Notes under the pieces: generated by a model
Told to the model about the DNA's origin: nothing
Seen by the model: only the letters and a program-made list of their open reading frames with translations
The model's database searches: none
Made by a program: the position numbers and the translations under genes
NCBI GenBank assembly: GCA_041684965.1
Contig: JAWLGR010000019.1
Location: forward strand, 1-64,000
DNA length: 64,000 nt
Source: Mariniphaga sp041684965
Lineage (GTDB): Bacteria > Bacteroidota > Bacteroidia > Bacteroidales > Prolixibacteraceae
Direction: 5' to 3'
Shown: in pieces, positions 16,975 through 25,413 of the stretch
Layout of the letters: the number at the start of each line of letters is the position of its first letter
How positions within the stretch are numbered: the stretch's first letter is position 1

Positions 16975-18021
16975 ATGGAATTTAAACACCCGTTTATCTC
17001 CAGCCCCCGGCTTTCAGTATATTATTTCCTGATATGGGCAGCGATTATTACGACGGGAGTATTACTAAAATGGCTGGCATATGATGAAGAACCTTCTTTG
17101 GCTTTAGCCGAAGCCATAGCCCTGCCTTTTGCTTTTTCCATATTAGGTTTATCAATTTGGTATGTAATTAAAGCCAGCACGCCGGAGAATAAAAATGCCG
17201 TGCGGGTTATTTTTTATCACTTAATAGCAGCTTCAATCCTAATTATTATATGGCTGTATCTTGGAATGATTATTATAAAGCTGTTGCATCCGAATGCCAG
17301 TCAGTGGATGGAAGAGAATCTTGCAGCGAATATTTTCGCAGGATATATTCTTTACCTCACGTATGTTATTTTCTTTTATGCTGTTATTTATTACCAGGGA
17401 TTTAAAGAGAAACTAAGAAACGAGGGAAATTTAAAATCGTTGGTAAAGGAAGCTGAACTGCATGCACTAAAGTCGCAGATAAACCCACATTTCCTGTTTA
17501 ACAGCCTTAACAGCATTTCATCACTCACGATGACCGATCCGGCCAAGGCGCAGGAAATGGTAATCAATCTTTCATCATTAATGAGGTATTCTCTGAAACA
17601 TGACCAGGTAGAAAAAGTTCCATTCAGTGAAGAGTTGAAAAATAACAGGCTGTATCTTCAAATTGAAAAAGTAAGATTTGGCAATAAACTGAATGTTGTT
17701 TTTGAAATAGATGAAAATTGTCTGAGTGCCAGAATACCAAACATGATTTTACAACCTTTGTATGAAAATGCAATAAAATATGGAGTTTATGAAGCCACCG
17801 GACCGATTACTATTGCAACCCGAAGCATCTGCACGAACGATGCCCTTGAAATAACCATCAGTAACAATTATGATCCGGAGGCCGTAAGCAAAAAGGGAGA
17901 AGGAATAGGCCTGAGGAACATCCGCGACCGCCTGCAGATTATTTATGGCAATCCATTGCTCATGAGGGTTGAGGACAATAAAAAAGAATTTAGAGTTACC
18001 ATAACCATTCCTCAAAATTAA
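16975..18021 (+). CDS. LytS/YehU-type sensor histidine kinase
   Basis: 348 residues. Four transmembrane helices (about 13-31, 45-66, 78-102 and 118-141) precede a cytoplasmic His_kinase domain (PF06580 type). The phosphorylated histidine lies in QINPHFLFNSLNSISSL (about His172). The ATPase part has NMILQPLYENAIKYG as N-box and GEGIGLRNIRDRL as G-box. Members autophosphorylate and pass the phosphate to a LytTR regulator, here the next gene, 7 nt downstream. The membrane helices form the sensor part; the signal is unknown. Confidence 0.93.
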   Translation: MEFKHPFISSPRLSVYYFLIWAAIITTGVLLKWLAYDEEPSLALAEAIALPFAFSILGLSIWYVIKASTPENKNAVRVIFYHLIAASILIIIWLYLGMIIIKLLHPNASQWMEENLAANIFAGYILYLTYVIFFYAVIYYQGFKEKLRNEGNLKSLVKEAELHALKSQINPHFLFNSLNSISSLTMTDPAKAQEMVINLSSLMRYSLKHDQVEKVPFSEELKNNRLYLQIEKVRFGNKLNVVFEIDENCLSARIPNMILQPLYENAIKYGVYEATGPITIATRSICTNDALEITISNNYDPEAVSKKGEGIGLRNIRDRLQIIYGNPLLMRVEDNKKEFRVTITIPQN

Positions 18022-18028
18022 ATTAACT

Positions 18029-18778
18029 ATGACTCAAAAAATACGTACCATTATTGTTGAAGACGAAGAGTTGGCACGCAACCTACTGAAGAACTTCCTG
18101 AAGAATGCCGATTCCATAGAACTCATTGGGGAATGTGAAAATGGATTTGAAGGAGTAAAAGCAATAAATGAGCTTAAACCGGATTTGGTTTTTCTCGATA
18201 TACAGATGCCCAAAATTTCCGGCTTCGAGATGCTGGAATTGCTGGATCACAAGCCAAACATCATATTTGCAACTGCCTACGATCAATACGCATTAAAAGC
18301 TTTCGAATACAATGCTGCCGACTATCTGCTAAAACCCTATTCAAAAGAAAGGCTTATGGAAGCCATCGATAAAGTTGCAGAGCGTATTAAAACACAAGGT
18401 ATGGCATCCGATGTAGCAGATAAAATAAGCAATTACCCTAAAGAAGAATTTCTTGACAGAATAGTTGTTAAAGACCGGCATAAAATTCATATCATCCCGG
18501 TTAACCAGATCAGGTATATTGAATCGATGGACGATTATGTGATGATTTTTACTACCGAAGGCCGCTACATAAAGCAAAAAACCATGAAGTATATGGAAAA
18601 TTCACTTGACCCGCATAATTTTATCCGTATTCACCGTTCCAACATCGTAAAAGTGGAAGAAATTCATGAAATTCAGCAATATGAAAAGGAATCATACATA
18701 GTAATATTACACGATAAAACCAAACTGAAGGTAAGTAAAACAGGATATAAAAACCTGAAGGAGGTCCTGAATTTCTAA
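18029..18778 (+). CDS. LytTR-family response regulator
   Basis: 249 residues. Receiver domain at 1-125 with the acidic pocket (EDEE), phospho-acceptor Asp57 in LVFLDIQMPKISGFEM, the T in FATAYDQYA and K in LLKPYS. The LytTR DNA-binding domain covers about 148-249 (IRYIESMDDYVMIFTTEGR, then FIRIHRSNIVKVEEI). It is the partner of the kinase directly upstream. Its targets are not visible; autoregulation or control of the LiaF-like genes is likely, as in similar loci. Confidence 0.95.
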   Translation: MTQKIRTIIVEDEELARNLLKNFLKNADSIELIGECENGFEGVKAINELKPDLVFLDIQMPKISGFEMLELLDHKPNIIFATAYDQYALKAFEYNAADYLLKPYSKERLMEAIDKVAERIKTQGMASDVADKISNYPKEEFLDRIVVKDRHKIHIIPVNQIRYIESMDDYVMIFTTEGRYIKQKTMKYMENSLDPHNFIRIHRSNIVKVEEIHEIQQYEKESYIVILHDKTKLKVSKTGYKNLKEVLNF

Positions 18779-18815
18779 AAATTAGCTTAACTTTCCTCAA
18801 TGAATTGGTAAGAAT

Positions 18816-19487
18816 ATGGGACTTTTCATTGCTATTACTATAATTCTTATGTGGCTGGGCCATTTGCTCTATCTGCTATTATTTCTGGAAGTGAATCTCC
18901 TGTCGCCATTGCTTTATCTCCACGTATTAATTCAGACATTTTTATATACCGGCCTGTTCATTACAGCACACGATGCCATGCATGGAACAGTTGCCGGTAA
19001 CCGGAAACTTAATAATGTTGTCGGTCATTTGGCAACTACCCTTTACGCATTTCTTTCCTTTAAGATTTTGTCGAAAAAACATTACCTGCATCACCGGTTT
19101 CCTGCAACAGAAAAGGACCCCGATTTTTCCCCCCGGAGCAACAACTTTTTTGTCTGGTGGTTTATTTTCATGAAAAATTACATAACCTGGTGGCAAATCC
19201 TTTTCATGGCCGTTGCCTTTAATGTGCTGCTGATATGGTTCACCGAAATGAAGTTGATACTGTTTTGGGTTCTTCCTGCAATTCTATCCACCTTTCAGCT
19301 CTTTTTCTTTGGTACCTGGCTCCCCCACCGAAGACCCTTCAATGAAAAAATGCTACCACACAATTCCAGATCGCTTCCCAAAAATCACCTGGCGGCAATG
19401 TTATCCTGCTATTTCTTCGGATACCACTGGGAGCACCATGAATCGCCAACAACTCCATGGTGGCAACTTTACAAAATGAAAAAGTAA
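18816..19487 (+). CDS. crtW: Carotenoid ketolase-like di-iron membrane enzyme
   Basis: 223 residues. An integral-membrane fatty-acid-hydroxylase-type protein with all the histidine clusters of CrtW beta-carotene 4-ketolases: HDAMHG (about 53-58), HYLHHRFPATEKDPDF, LPHRRPF and YHWEHHESPTTPWW near the C-terminus. CrtW adds keto groups to beta-ionone rings of carotenoids, giving echinenone or canthaxanthin, using O2 and a di-iron centre. It starts 37 nt after the LytTR gene in the same direction, so it may be read through from that operon. No other carotenoid gene is in the window. A related desaturase-like enzyme is the alternative, but the four His clusters favour CrtW. Confidence 0.85.
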   Translation: MGLFIAITIILMWLGHLLYLLLFLEVNLLSPLLYLHVLIQTFLYTGLFITAHDAMHGTVAGNRKLNNVVGHLATTLYAFLSFKILSKKHYLHHRFPATEKDPDFSPRSNNFFVWWFIFMKNYITWWQILFMAVAFNVLLIWFTEMKLILFWVLPAILSTFQLFFFGTWLPHRRPFNEKMLPHNSRSLPKNHLAAMLSCYFFGYHWEHHESPTTPWWQLYKMKK

Positions 19488-19497
19488 AGACAAAAAG

Positions 19498-20385
19498 TTA
19501 CCGAAGGATTAACGATTCGATAGCATTCCTGGAATAAACAGGTACAGCCCCTGTTTGTGAAGCAACGAAAGCCCCAGTTGCGCATGCAAAATCAAGCGCC
19601 TTTTCCGGTGAATACCCTTCCGACAGATGAGCTATCAGTCCAGCCAGAAAGGCATCTCCCGCTCCGACCGTATCTACTGCTTTCACTTTATATCCCGCGT
19701 GCTGTACAGTTTGGCCATCTGATAAAAATATTGCACCGTTTGCTCCCCGTGTAACACATACCTGTGGACAGCAAAAAAATCCCGAAAGCCATTGGACCAA
19801 TTTAGCTTCGCTTCCTTTTACATCATTCCATTCTGCAATTTGTAAAAGTTCAGCGTCATTCAGCTTAACAAAGTCAGCCTTATACAATAAGGTTTCAATC
19901 CAGTCACGTTTATCGTAAGGTGGGCGCAGGTTTACGTCAAGCACTTTAATAGCAGGAGTATTTTCCAGTAGTTGCAGTAGGGTCTTTCTGGTTATTTTAT
20001 TCCGTGCAGCCAGTGAACCAAAAACCATTATGTCTGCTTCAGCTGCAAGGTTTTCCAGTTTGTCAGCAAGTTGAATGTTATCCCAGGCAACAGGCTCGCA
20101 AATTTCATAGGTTGCGTTTTTATGGACATCTATATTTACCAACACTTTACTTGTTGGCAGATCAGCATCCACCTGTATAAAATTCAGGTTAAGCCCTGAA
20201 CCTGAGAGAAACTGCATTAGTTTTTCTCCTTCAGCATCAGCTCCGATACGACTAACCAGCCAGGGATTTATTCCATGCTGTTTAAGATGAATGGCGACAT
20301 TCATGGGAGCCCCTCCAGGCCGGGAACCTTCAGGCAACATATCCCACAGAACTTCACCAAAACATATTATAGATTTATTTAGCAT
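19498..20385 (-). CDS. PfkB-family carbohydrate kinase, fructokinase-like
   Basis: 295 residues. Ribokinase/PfkB fold: the N-terminal ICFGEVLWDMLPEGSRPGGAPMNVAIHL holds the GG switch and sugar-binding part. The C-terminal AVDTVGAGDAFLAGLIAHL is the anion hole with the catalytic Asp. GEVLWD and the PGGAPMNVA version are commonest in fructokinases, so ATP-dependent phosphorylation of fructose is the best guess. Other sugars are possible. It converges on crtW with only 10 bp between the stops and has no transport or sugar-hydrolase neighbours. Confidence 0.88.
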   Translation of the reverse strand: MLNKSIICFGEVLWDMLPEGSRPGGAPMNVAIHLKQHGINPWLVSRIGADAEGEKLMQFLSGSGLNLNFIQVDADLPTSKVLVNIDVHKNATYEICEPVAWDNIQLADKLENLAAEADIMVFGSLAARNKITRKTLLQLLENTPAIKVLDVNLRPPYDKRDWIETLLYKADFVKLNDAELLQIAEWNDVKGSEAKLVQWLSGFFCCPQVCVTRGANGAIFLSDGQTVQHAGYKVKAVDTVGAGDAFLAGLIAHLSEGYSPEKALDFACATGAFVASQTGAVPVYSRNAIESLILR

Positions 20386-20483
20386 TCCATTTATAATTAA
20401 AGCCTTTTTTCAAAAATAGAAGTTTACAATTAGAATAGCTTGTATAATTTTTTATTTTTCATGAGCAAAAAGGAATAAAATAT

Positions 20484-20491
20484 TATATTTG
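20484..20491 (+). promoter_or_regulatory. -7 promoter box of tRNA-His
   Basis: TATATTTG matches the Bacteroidota consensus TAnnTTTG exactly and lies 17 nt before the mature tRNA-His 5' end. The -33 element is not clear. Confidence 0.6.
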
Positions 20492-20507
20492 CAGCCGCAA
20501 AACAAAT

Positions 20508-20582
20508 GGTGGATGTAGTTCAGTTGGTTAGAACGCTGGATTGTGGTTCCAGAGGTCGCCGGTTCAAGTCCGGTCTTCCACC
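20508..20582 (+). tRNA. tRNA-His (GTG)
   Basis: Full cloverleaf with the anticodon GTG in loop TTGTGGT. An extra G is encoded at -1 (20508) opposite C73, the identity pair of histidine tRNA. The T arm is GCCGG-TTCAAGT-CCGGT. The acceptor stem GTGGATG/CTTCCAC has one U-U mismatch at the 6:67 position. CCA is not encoded in full. Confidence 0.95.
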
Positions 20583-20590
20583 CAATAAAA

Positions 20591-20611
20591 AAACCGGCCA
20601 GTAGCCGGTTT
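20591..20611. terminator. Bidirectional terminator, tRNA-His / lysC
   Basis: AAACCGGC and GCCGGTTT form a perfect 8-bp stem around a 5-nt loop, with T-runs after it on the plus strand and an A-rich flank that gives T on the minus strand. It lies between the tRNA 3' end and the convergent lysC stop. Confidence 0.88.
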
Positions 20612-20633
20612 TTTTTATCAATTTTATAAACAA

Positions 20634-21956
20634 TTAATTTCCATTATTCAGAAGATTTCTGCTCAAGGCCCTGAGGGTTGTTTCCTTTTGTGATTTTGGA
20701 ACCAGGACAGAAATATTATAGCGACTTCCTCCATAGGATATCATGCGTATAGGAATCCCGTCAAGAGCATTAAATACCTTAGAGGCAAATCCTCTTTCTT
20801 CACCCATAATATCACCTACGATACAAATAATAGACATGTTTTCATCCACCTCAACCGACCCAAACTGGTCGAGTTGGCTTAAAATATTTTTTAGTCGGGC
20901 AGTATTGTCAATGGTAAGCGATACAGCAACTTCAGAAGTTGAAATCATATCGATAGGCGTTTTATAAGCCTCAAATACTTCGAATACCTTTTTCAAAAAC
21001 CCATAAGCCATCAACATCCTGTCGGATCGTATTTTAATGGCTGTAATTCCATCCTTTGCAGCTACAGCTTTAATTCCGGCACCCGATGATTCGAAAGTAA
21101 TTAATGTGCCGCTGTCAGCAGGATTCATTGTATTTTTTAACCTCACAGGAATATTCTGCACACGGGCAGGAAAAACCGTTTGGGGATGTAAAATTTTAGC
21201 TCCAAAATAAGCAAGCTCAGCAGCTTCGTTAAATGAAAGCTGCTCAATTTTGCGGGTATTTTCTACGTAACGGGGGTCGTTGTTGTGAAAACCATCAATA
21301 TCGGTCCAGATCTGAATCTCCTCCGCCTTTATGGCAGCCCCAATCAATGAGGCAGTATAGTCACTTCCTCCACGCTGAAGATTGTCAATCTCTCCTTCAG
21401 CATTCAGGCAAATGTAACCTTGAGTAATGTAATAAGTAGCAGGGCCCGCATCGACTAACACCCGGGCTATATGCTGCCTGATAAAATTCAAATCGGCTGA
21501 CTTTTCTTCATCGATTTTCATAAAATCAAGTGCTGGCAGCAATTTCACATCGTACCCGTTTTCTTTCATGAGCAAAGTAAAAAGCTGTGTTGAAATCAAC
21601 TCTCCCTGTGCTAAAATTGTATTTTCACCTACCTGTGTAAATTCTCTAAAAGTAAAACCTTTAATTTGATTAAAAGAAGTCTGAACAACGCTCAATCCCT
21701 CTTTATTGTTTTCTTTTACTTTTAAAAGATCGTTCACCACAGATAAATATACCGACTCCAGATTTTCAATTAACGCACCTGCCTTCTCATGATTTTTTTC
21801 CCATAGCTGATTTGAAATTTCCACCAGCGCGTTAGTGGTTCCTGACATTGCCGACAGGACAACAATTTTTTGTTCACCATCAGCAATAATTTTCATTACT
21901 TCATGCATGTTCTCTGGTGATCCTACTGAAGTACCTCCAAATTTTAAAACTTTCAT
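20634..21956 (-). CDS. lysC: Aspartate kinase
   Basis: 440 residues. It phosphorylates aspartate, the first step towards lysine, threonine, methionine and diaminopimelate. The kinase domain opens with MKVLKFGGTSVGSPENM and has LQRGGSDYTASLIGAAI and IWTDIDGFHNNDPRYV, the aspartate- and ATP-binding loops. Two ACT domains (about 295-440) give feedback control; MISTSEVAVSLTID is a usual allosteric site. The length fits a monofunctional enzyme, not the ThrA-type fusion with homoserine dehydrogenase. Monocistronic, sharing a terminator with tRNA-His. Confidence 0.95.
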   Translation of the reverse strand: MKVLKFGGTSVGSPENMHEVMKIIADGEQKIVVLSAMSGTTNALVEISNQLWEKNHEKAGALIENLESVYLSVVNDLLKVKENNKEGLSVVQTSFNQIKGFTFREFTQVGENTILAQGELISTQLFTLLMKENGYDVKLLPALDFMKIDEEKSADLNFIRQHIARVLVDAGPATYYITQGYICLNAEGEIDNLQRGGSDYTASLIGAAIKAEEIQIWTDIDGFHNNDPRYVENTRKIEQLSFNEAAELAYFGAKILHPQTVFPARVQNIPVRLKNTMNPADSGTLITFESSGAGIKAVAAKDGITAIKIRSDRMLMAYGFLKKVFEVFEAYKTPIDMISTSEVAVSLTIDNTARLKNILSQLDQFGSVEVDENMSIICIVGDIMGEERGFASKVFNALDGIPIRMISYGGSRYNISVLVPKSQKETTLRALSRNLLNNGN

Positions 21957-22027
21957 AGTTAAATCGTTTTATCTGTTTCGAATGCAAAAATGTATTAATT
22001 TATGATTCGTTGTTACTATGAATTTCT

Positions 22028-22939
22028 TCATTTTTGAATACCGGGAAAAAATTTTTCAAGAAAAAATCCCACCAAATCCTTACCAGACGAATCAACAATA
22101 TCAAGTGCAGGTGCATAAACAACTGCTTCCAAACCAACCTCCTCTGCCTTCTTTTTGATAGCTTTTGCATGCAGGGGATGATGGTTTAATTCATCATCAT
22201 TTGCGGGAATACCATTTTTATGATTATTACAAACAAAGACAGGAGGATCGTTTTTATCCAATTCGCTTAAAAAATCCAGCTCCCTCCTGATACTTTTATA
22301 CTCCTTCAAATCAATTCCATTTACTTTATTCAGTCCAAATGCTGTGGCAATGGCCTTTCGTTGATCAGCAGTATCAGCCATAGGAATTCCAATAATTTGC
22401 TCCCACTGAAAAATATCGTAAGTTGATTGTGTGGCAAATGCCCCTGCACAAGTCAACCTTGTTGATTCCCTCATTACAGGATCAGGATTTAAAACATCAG
22501 CCATATCATCATGGAAAGCAAGCCAAAGAGAAGTTCCTGCCCCTGCTGAACCACCCGAACATGCAATCCGGGTTTTATCAATATTATATTTACCGGCATG
22601 GTACCTGATATACTGAAGGCATCTTTTTGAATCATTGAATGAAGCCTTGATTCCGTATGGTGCGTCAGTCATAAACCGGTAATTAATAGTAGCTACTGAT
22701 ACACCAGCTTCCAAGAAACTTACAAGATCTTCCGAATCGTAATATTTAGATTTATCTCCTTTAAGAAAGCCACCACCATGAATATAAATGACCAACGGTG
22801 TGGGAATCTTTGACTCAGCCATCCAAAAATCAAACGTATTAAGCGGGTGATCGCCGTATCTTTCATTTATAAAGGTGGCCTTTTTACCCCTGATATTTAC
22901 AGGTACCGTGTTTAAGACCAATTCAAGATTATTCCCCAA
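22028..22939 (-). CDS. Alpha/beta hydrolase of the HSL/acetyl-esterase type
   Basis: 303 residues, no signal peptide. The oxyanion motif IHGGGFLKGD is at about 53-62 and the nucleophile elbow SGGSAGAG (Ser131) at 128-135, as in hormone-sensitive-lipase-like esterases; the third element, HPLHAKAIKKKAEEVG, precedes the end. The usual last His is less certain: HHPLH is the nearest candidate. Likely a carboxylesterase. It lies 237 bp downstream of the GntR regulator gene in the same direction and could belong to its regulon. Confidence 0.82.
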   Translation of the reverse strand: MGNNLELVLNTVPVNIRGKKATFINERYGDHPLNTFDFWMAESKIPTPLVIYIHGGGFLKGDKSKYYDSEDLVSFLEAGVSVATINYRFMTDAPYGIKASFNDSKRCLQYIRYHAGKYNIDKTRIACSGGSAGAGTSLWLAFHDDMADVLNPDPVMRESTRLTCAGAFATQSTYDIFQWEQIIGIPMADTADQRKAIATAFGLNKVNGIDLKEYKSIRRELDFLSELDKNDPPVFVCNNHKNGIPANDDELNHHPLHAKAIKKKAEEVGLEAVVYAPALDIVDSSGKDLVGFFLEKFFPGIQK

Positions 22940-23176
22940 AATAAAACTGTTTCATTATACAATAATTGATGCATTATCAATAAAGCCATCACATAAACAT
23001 GTTTTGCTTCTTAAAGTTCAAATCGAAAACTTATCTCTGGCAAAAGTAGAATTTAATAAAAAGAGACAAAAAAATTTACCCGAAAATTTAAAGAATGTTC
23101 AGGTTAAGTAAAGAATTAGGTGTATTTATCCAAATATCCTTTTAAAATTCCATATTAATAATGCATTTTATGCCAA

Positions 23177-23887
23177 TTAAAAACTTCCAAAAATTGCATG
23201 TTTTTCCGAATTAAAATAAATAGTGGAATAAATATTGAATCCTTCCTTGTTGGTAGTAAGTTTTCGCTCAATGTAAAGAACAGGCTGCTTGCCTTTTAAC
23301 TTTAGCAACTTTTTTATTTTCTCATCCGGAACCAGGGCTTTTAACTGCTGCTCCCCTCCTGCTATATTCACATTATAGTGTTTACGCAATACTTCAAACA
23401 ATGATTTATTCTCGAAAGAACGGCTTGTGAAACGGGGTAAATAAATGTTTGGTAAATGGTTGATATCATAAAAAACCGGTGTGTTATCTACATATCGTAA
23501 TCTTTCCATATAAATACAACCCGTTTCCTTCTCCAGTTCTGTCAACTCGAAAGCAAAATTCTCAGGCCATTTACAAATCACCGGCTTTTGAAGTATATCA
23601 GTTTTCAGATAACGAACTCCTACAGCTGATGCAGTGCCTGCAATTGACAAGATCCCGATATTCTGTGGTGGCTTCCTCACTATACTCCCTTTGCCTTGTC
23701 TTTTTATAATCATACCATCATTTACCAGAGAATCCAAGGCATGCCGAACAGTTGGACGGGTTACTCCGTGAATTGCACACAATTCATTTTCCGAAGGCAA
23801 AAGGCTTCCTTCTTCATAAACTCCTGACAATATATGTTTCCGAAGCAATTCATAAAGCTTCCGATACTGTGGTATGTTATTTCCCAT
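23177..23887 (-). CDS. GntR/HutC-family transcriptional regulator
   Basis: 236 residues. A winged HTH of GntR type fills about 1-72: LYELLRKHILSGVYEEGSLLPSENELC, then GVTRPTVRHALDSLVNDGMIIKRQGKGSIV. A UTRA effector domain follows (about 90-236, YMERLRYVDNTPVFYDINHLP and PVLYIERKL), placing it in the HutC subfamily, whose members bind small metabolites and release DNA. It is divergent from the E2-E1 operon, and a perfect 18-bp palindrome of the TTGTATATACAA type that HutC/TreR-like proteins bind lies in the divergent region. Autoregulation and control of the dehydrogenase genes are a strong inference. Confidence 0.93.
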   Translation of the reverse strand: MGNNIPQYRKLYELLRKHILSGVYEEGSLLPSENELCAIHGVTRPTVRHALDSLVNDGMIIKRQGKGSIVRKPPQNIGILSIAGTASAVGVRYLKTDILQKPVICKWPENFAFELTELEKETGCIYMERLRYVDNTPVFYDINHLPNIYLPRFTSRSFENKSLFEVLRKHYNVNIAGGEQQLKALVPDEKIKKLLKLKGKQPVLYIERKLTTNKEGFNIYSTIYFNSEKHAIFGSF

Positions 23888-23923
23888 GCCTCAAAATTAA
23901 AAAATTTTAAATAAACAAATACC

Positions 23924-23941
23924 AACTTGTATATACAAGTT
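23924..23941. promoter_or_regulatory. GntR-type operator 1 (perfect palindrome)
   Basis: AACTTGTATATACAAGTT is an 18-bp perfect palindrome, 36 bp from the regulator start codon. Its left half contains the TTG (23927-23929) that acts as -33 element for the rightward promoter, with the -7 box 20 nt further on. Binding would therefore block RNA polymerase. Confidence 0.85.
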
Positions 23942-23957
23942 ATTATTATTATTTTTG
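23927..23957 (+). promoter_or_regulatory. Promoter of the E2-E1 dehydrogenase operon
   Basis: TTG at 23927-23929, 20 nt spacer, TATTTTTG at 23950-23957. This fits the Bacteroidota -33/-7 promoter (TTTG and TAnnTTTG). The leader from here to the E2 start is about 145 nt and contains a second operator. Confidence 0.75.
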
Positions 23958-24066
23958 CACCATTCAAAATGAATTGAACAGAAAGCCAGTAAAATAGCAC
24001 AAAGGTATTTAAAAAATTATACTTTCCTGCTGCAGTTAAAGGAGTTGAAGGATCAATAATTTAGAA

Positions 24067-24084
24067 AATTTGTATTTACAAGTA
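24067..24084. promoter_or_regulatory. GntR-type operator 2 (imperfect)
   Basis: AATTTGTATTTACAAGTA matches operator 1 at 15 of 18 positions and ends 24 nt before the E2 start codon. The two centres are 143 bp apart. A second site in the leader could act as a roadblock or allow looping. Confidence 0.7.
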
Positions 24085-24108
24085 AACCAAAAAGATAAAA
24101 AATAAAAT

Positions 24109-25386
24109 ATGGCGAAACCAGTATTAATGCCACGACAAGGCCAATCGGTGGAATCCTGTATAATAGGCCAATGGTATAAATCGGTTGGCGAGGAAGTGCA
24201 CGAGGGTGATTTGCTTTTTTCATATGAAACGGATAAATCTTCATTTGAGGAAGAAGCTAAAACCAGCGGTATCCTGCTGGCTGTTTTCTTTGAAGAAGGA
24301 GACGAAGTTCCAGTACTCTCAAATGTAGCAGTCATTGGAGAAAAAGGAGAAACATTTGATGAATTCTTACCAGGCAATGCTGAAGATGAAACAGATACCA
24401 CTAAACAGGCAGGAAAAGAAATAGAAGAAGAATCACCTAAAGTGATTGAATTTGAAGTAGAAGTAGAGAGTTCGGATAAACGTATCCGCATTTCGCCCCT
24501 GGCAAAAAATATGGCCAGACAAATGGGAGTGGATGTCCTGCAACTCAAAGGTTCGGGACCACATGGCCGCATCATTGCACAGGATATAAAAACAGCAGCT
24601 GAAATCTCCCGCCCAATACCTGAAATAAAAACTGCTCCTCAGTCAAAACCTGAAATAAAACCTGCCCCTCAAAAAATATTGCAAACAGGATCTGATTTTG
24701 AGGAAAAAGCCATTCCCAACATCCGAAAGCTGATTGCAACAGCAATGCACCAATCGTTGCAGAATTCAGCTCAGTTGACACACCACCTTAGCGCTGATGC
24801 AAGAATATTGCTGAAACTCCGGAACAAATATAAAAAAGCATTTACGGAAGGCACTGTTTCACAAAATGTAACCATCAATGATCTGGTATGCTTTGCAGTC
24901 ATACGAGCACTGGAAAAATTTCCCCAGGCAAACACACATTATCTTGGAGAAAAAATGAAATGGTTCAAAAAGGTGCATTTAGGTCTTGCAGTAGATACTG
25001 ACAGAGGGCTGATGGTATCTGCTTTGCAAAATGCAGATGATCTTTCCATCACAGGACTGTCTTTTCAGTTGCAACAGCTGGCTACGCAAGCCAGGAGCGG
25101 AAATATCAATCCAGATTTATTAAATCCGGAAGCAGCATCCTTTACTGTTTCCAATCTTGGTAACTATGGCGTGGAAATCTTTACTCCTGTAATCAATCTT
25201 CCTCAAACAGGCATTTTAGGTGTGTGCACCATTGTTCCGAGACCTAAGGAAATTGAAGAAGGAGTTTATGGATTTGTACCCATGATCGGATTGTCGCTTA
25301 CTTATGACCATCGGGCGCTCGATGGTGGCGAAGCCACCCGTTTTCTTGCAGAGATAAAAAATCAAATTGAAAATCTTTCAGTTTAA
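24109..25386 (+). CDS. 2-oxoacid dehydrogenase E2 (dihydrolipoyl acyltransferase)
   Basis: 425 residues. Order of domains: one lipoyl domain (about 1-80; lipoylated Lys43 in YETDKSSFE), an acidic linker (90-120), an E3/E1 peripheral-subunit-binding domain (RISPLAKNMARQMGVDV...GSGPHGRI, about 128-165), a Pro/Lys linker with a twice-written 'PEIKTAPQSK/PEIKPAPQK', and the catalytic core ending in SLTYDHRALDGGEATRFL with the DHRxxDG active site. It passes an acyl group from E1 to CoA. Which 2-oxoacid is used (pyruvate, branched-chain or acetoin-like) is not readable. First gene of a two-gene operon under GntR control. Confidence 0.93.
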   Translation: MAKPVLMPRQGQSVESCIIGQWYKSVGEEVHEGDLLFSYETDKSSFEEEAKTSGILLAVFFEEGDEVPVLSNVAVIGEKGETFDEFLPGNAEDETDTTKQAGKEIEEESPKVIEFEVEVESSDKRIRISPLAKNMARQMGVDVLQLKGSGPHGRIIAQDIKTAAEISRPIPEIKTAPQSKPEIKPAPQKILQTGSDFEEKAIPNIRKLIATAMHQSLQNSAQLTHHLSADARILLKLRNKYKKAFTEGTVSQNVTINDLVCFAVIRALEKFPQANTHYLGEKMKWFKKVHLGLAVDTDRGLMVSALQNADDLSITGLSFQLQQLATQARSGNINPDLLNPEAASFTVSNLGNYGVEIFTPVINLPQTGILGVCTIVPRPKEIEEGVYGFVPMIGLSLTYDHRALDGGEATRFLAEIKNQIENLSV

Positions 25387-25413
25387 AGTTGAATTCTATA
25401 AAAATATAATGCA

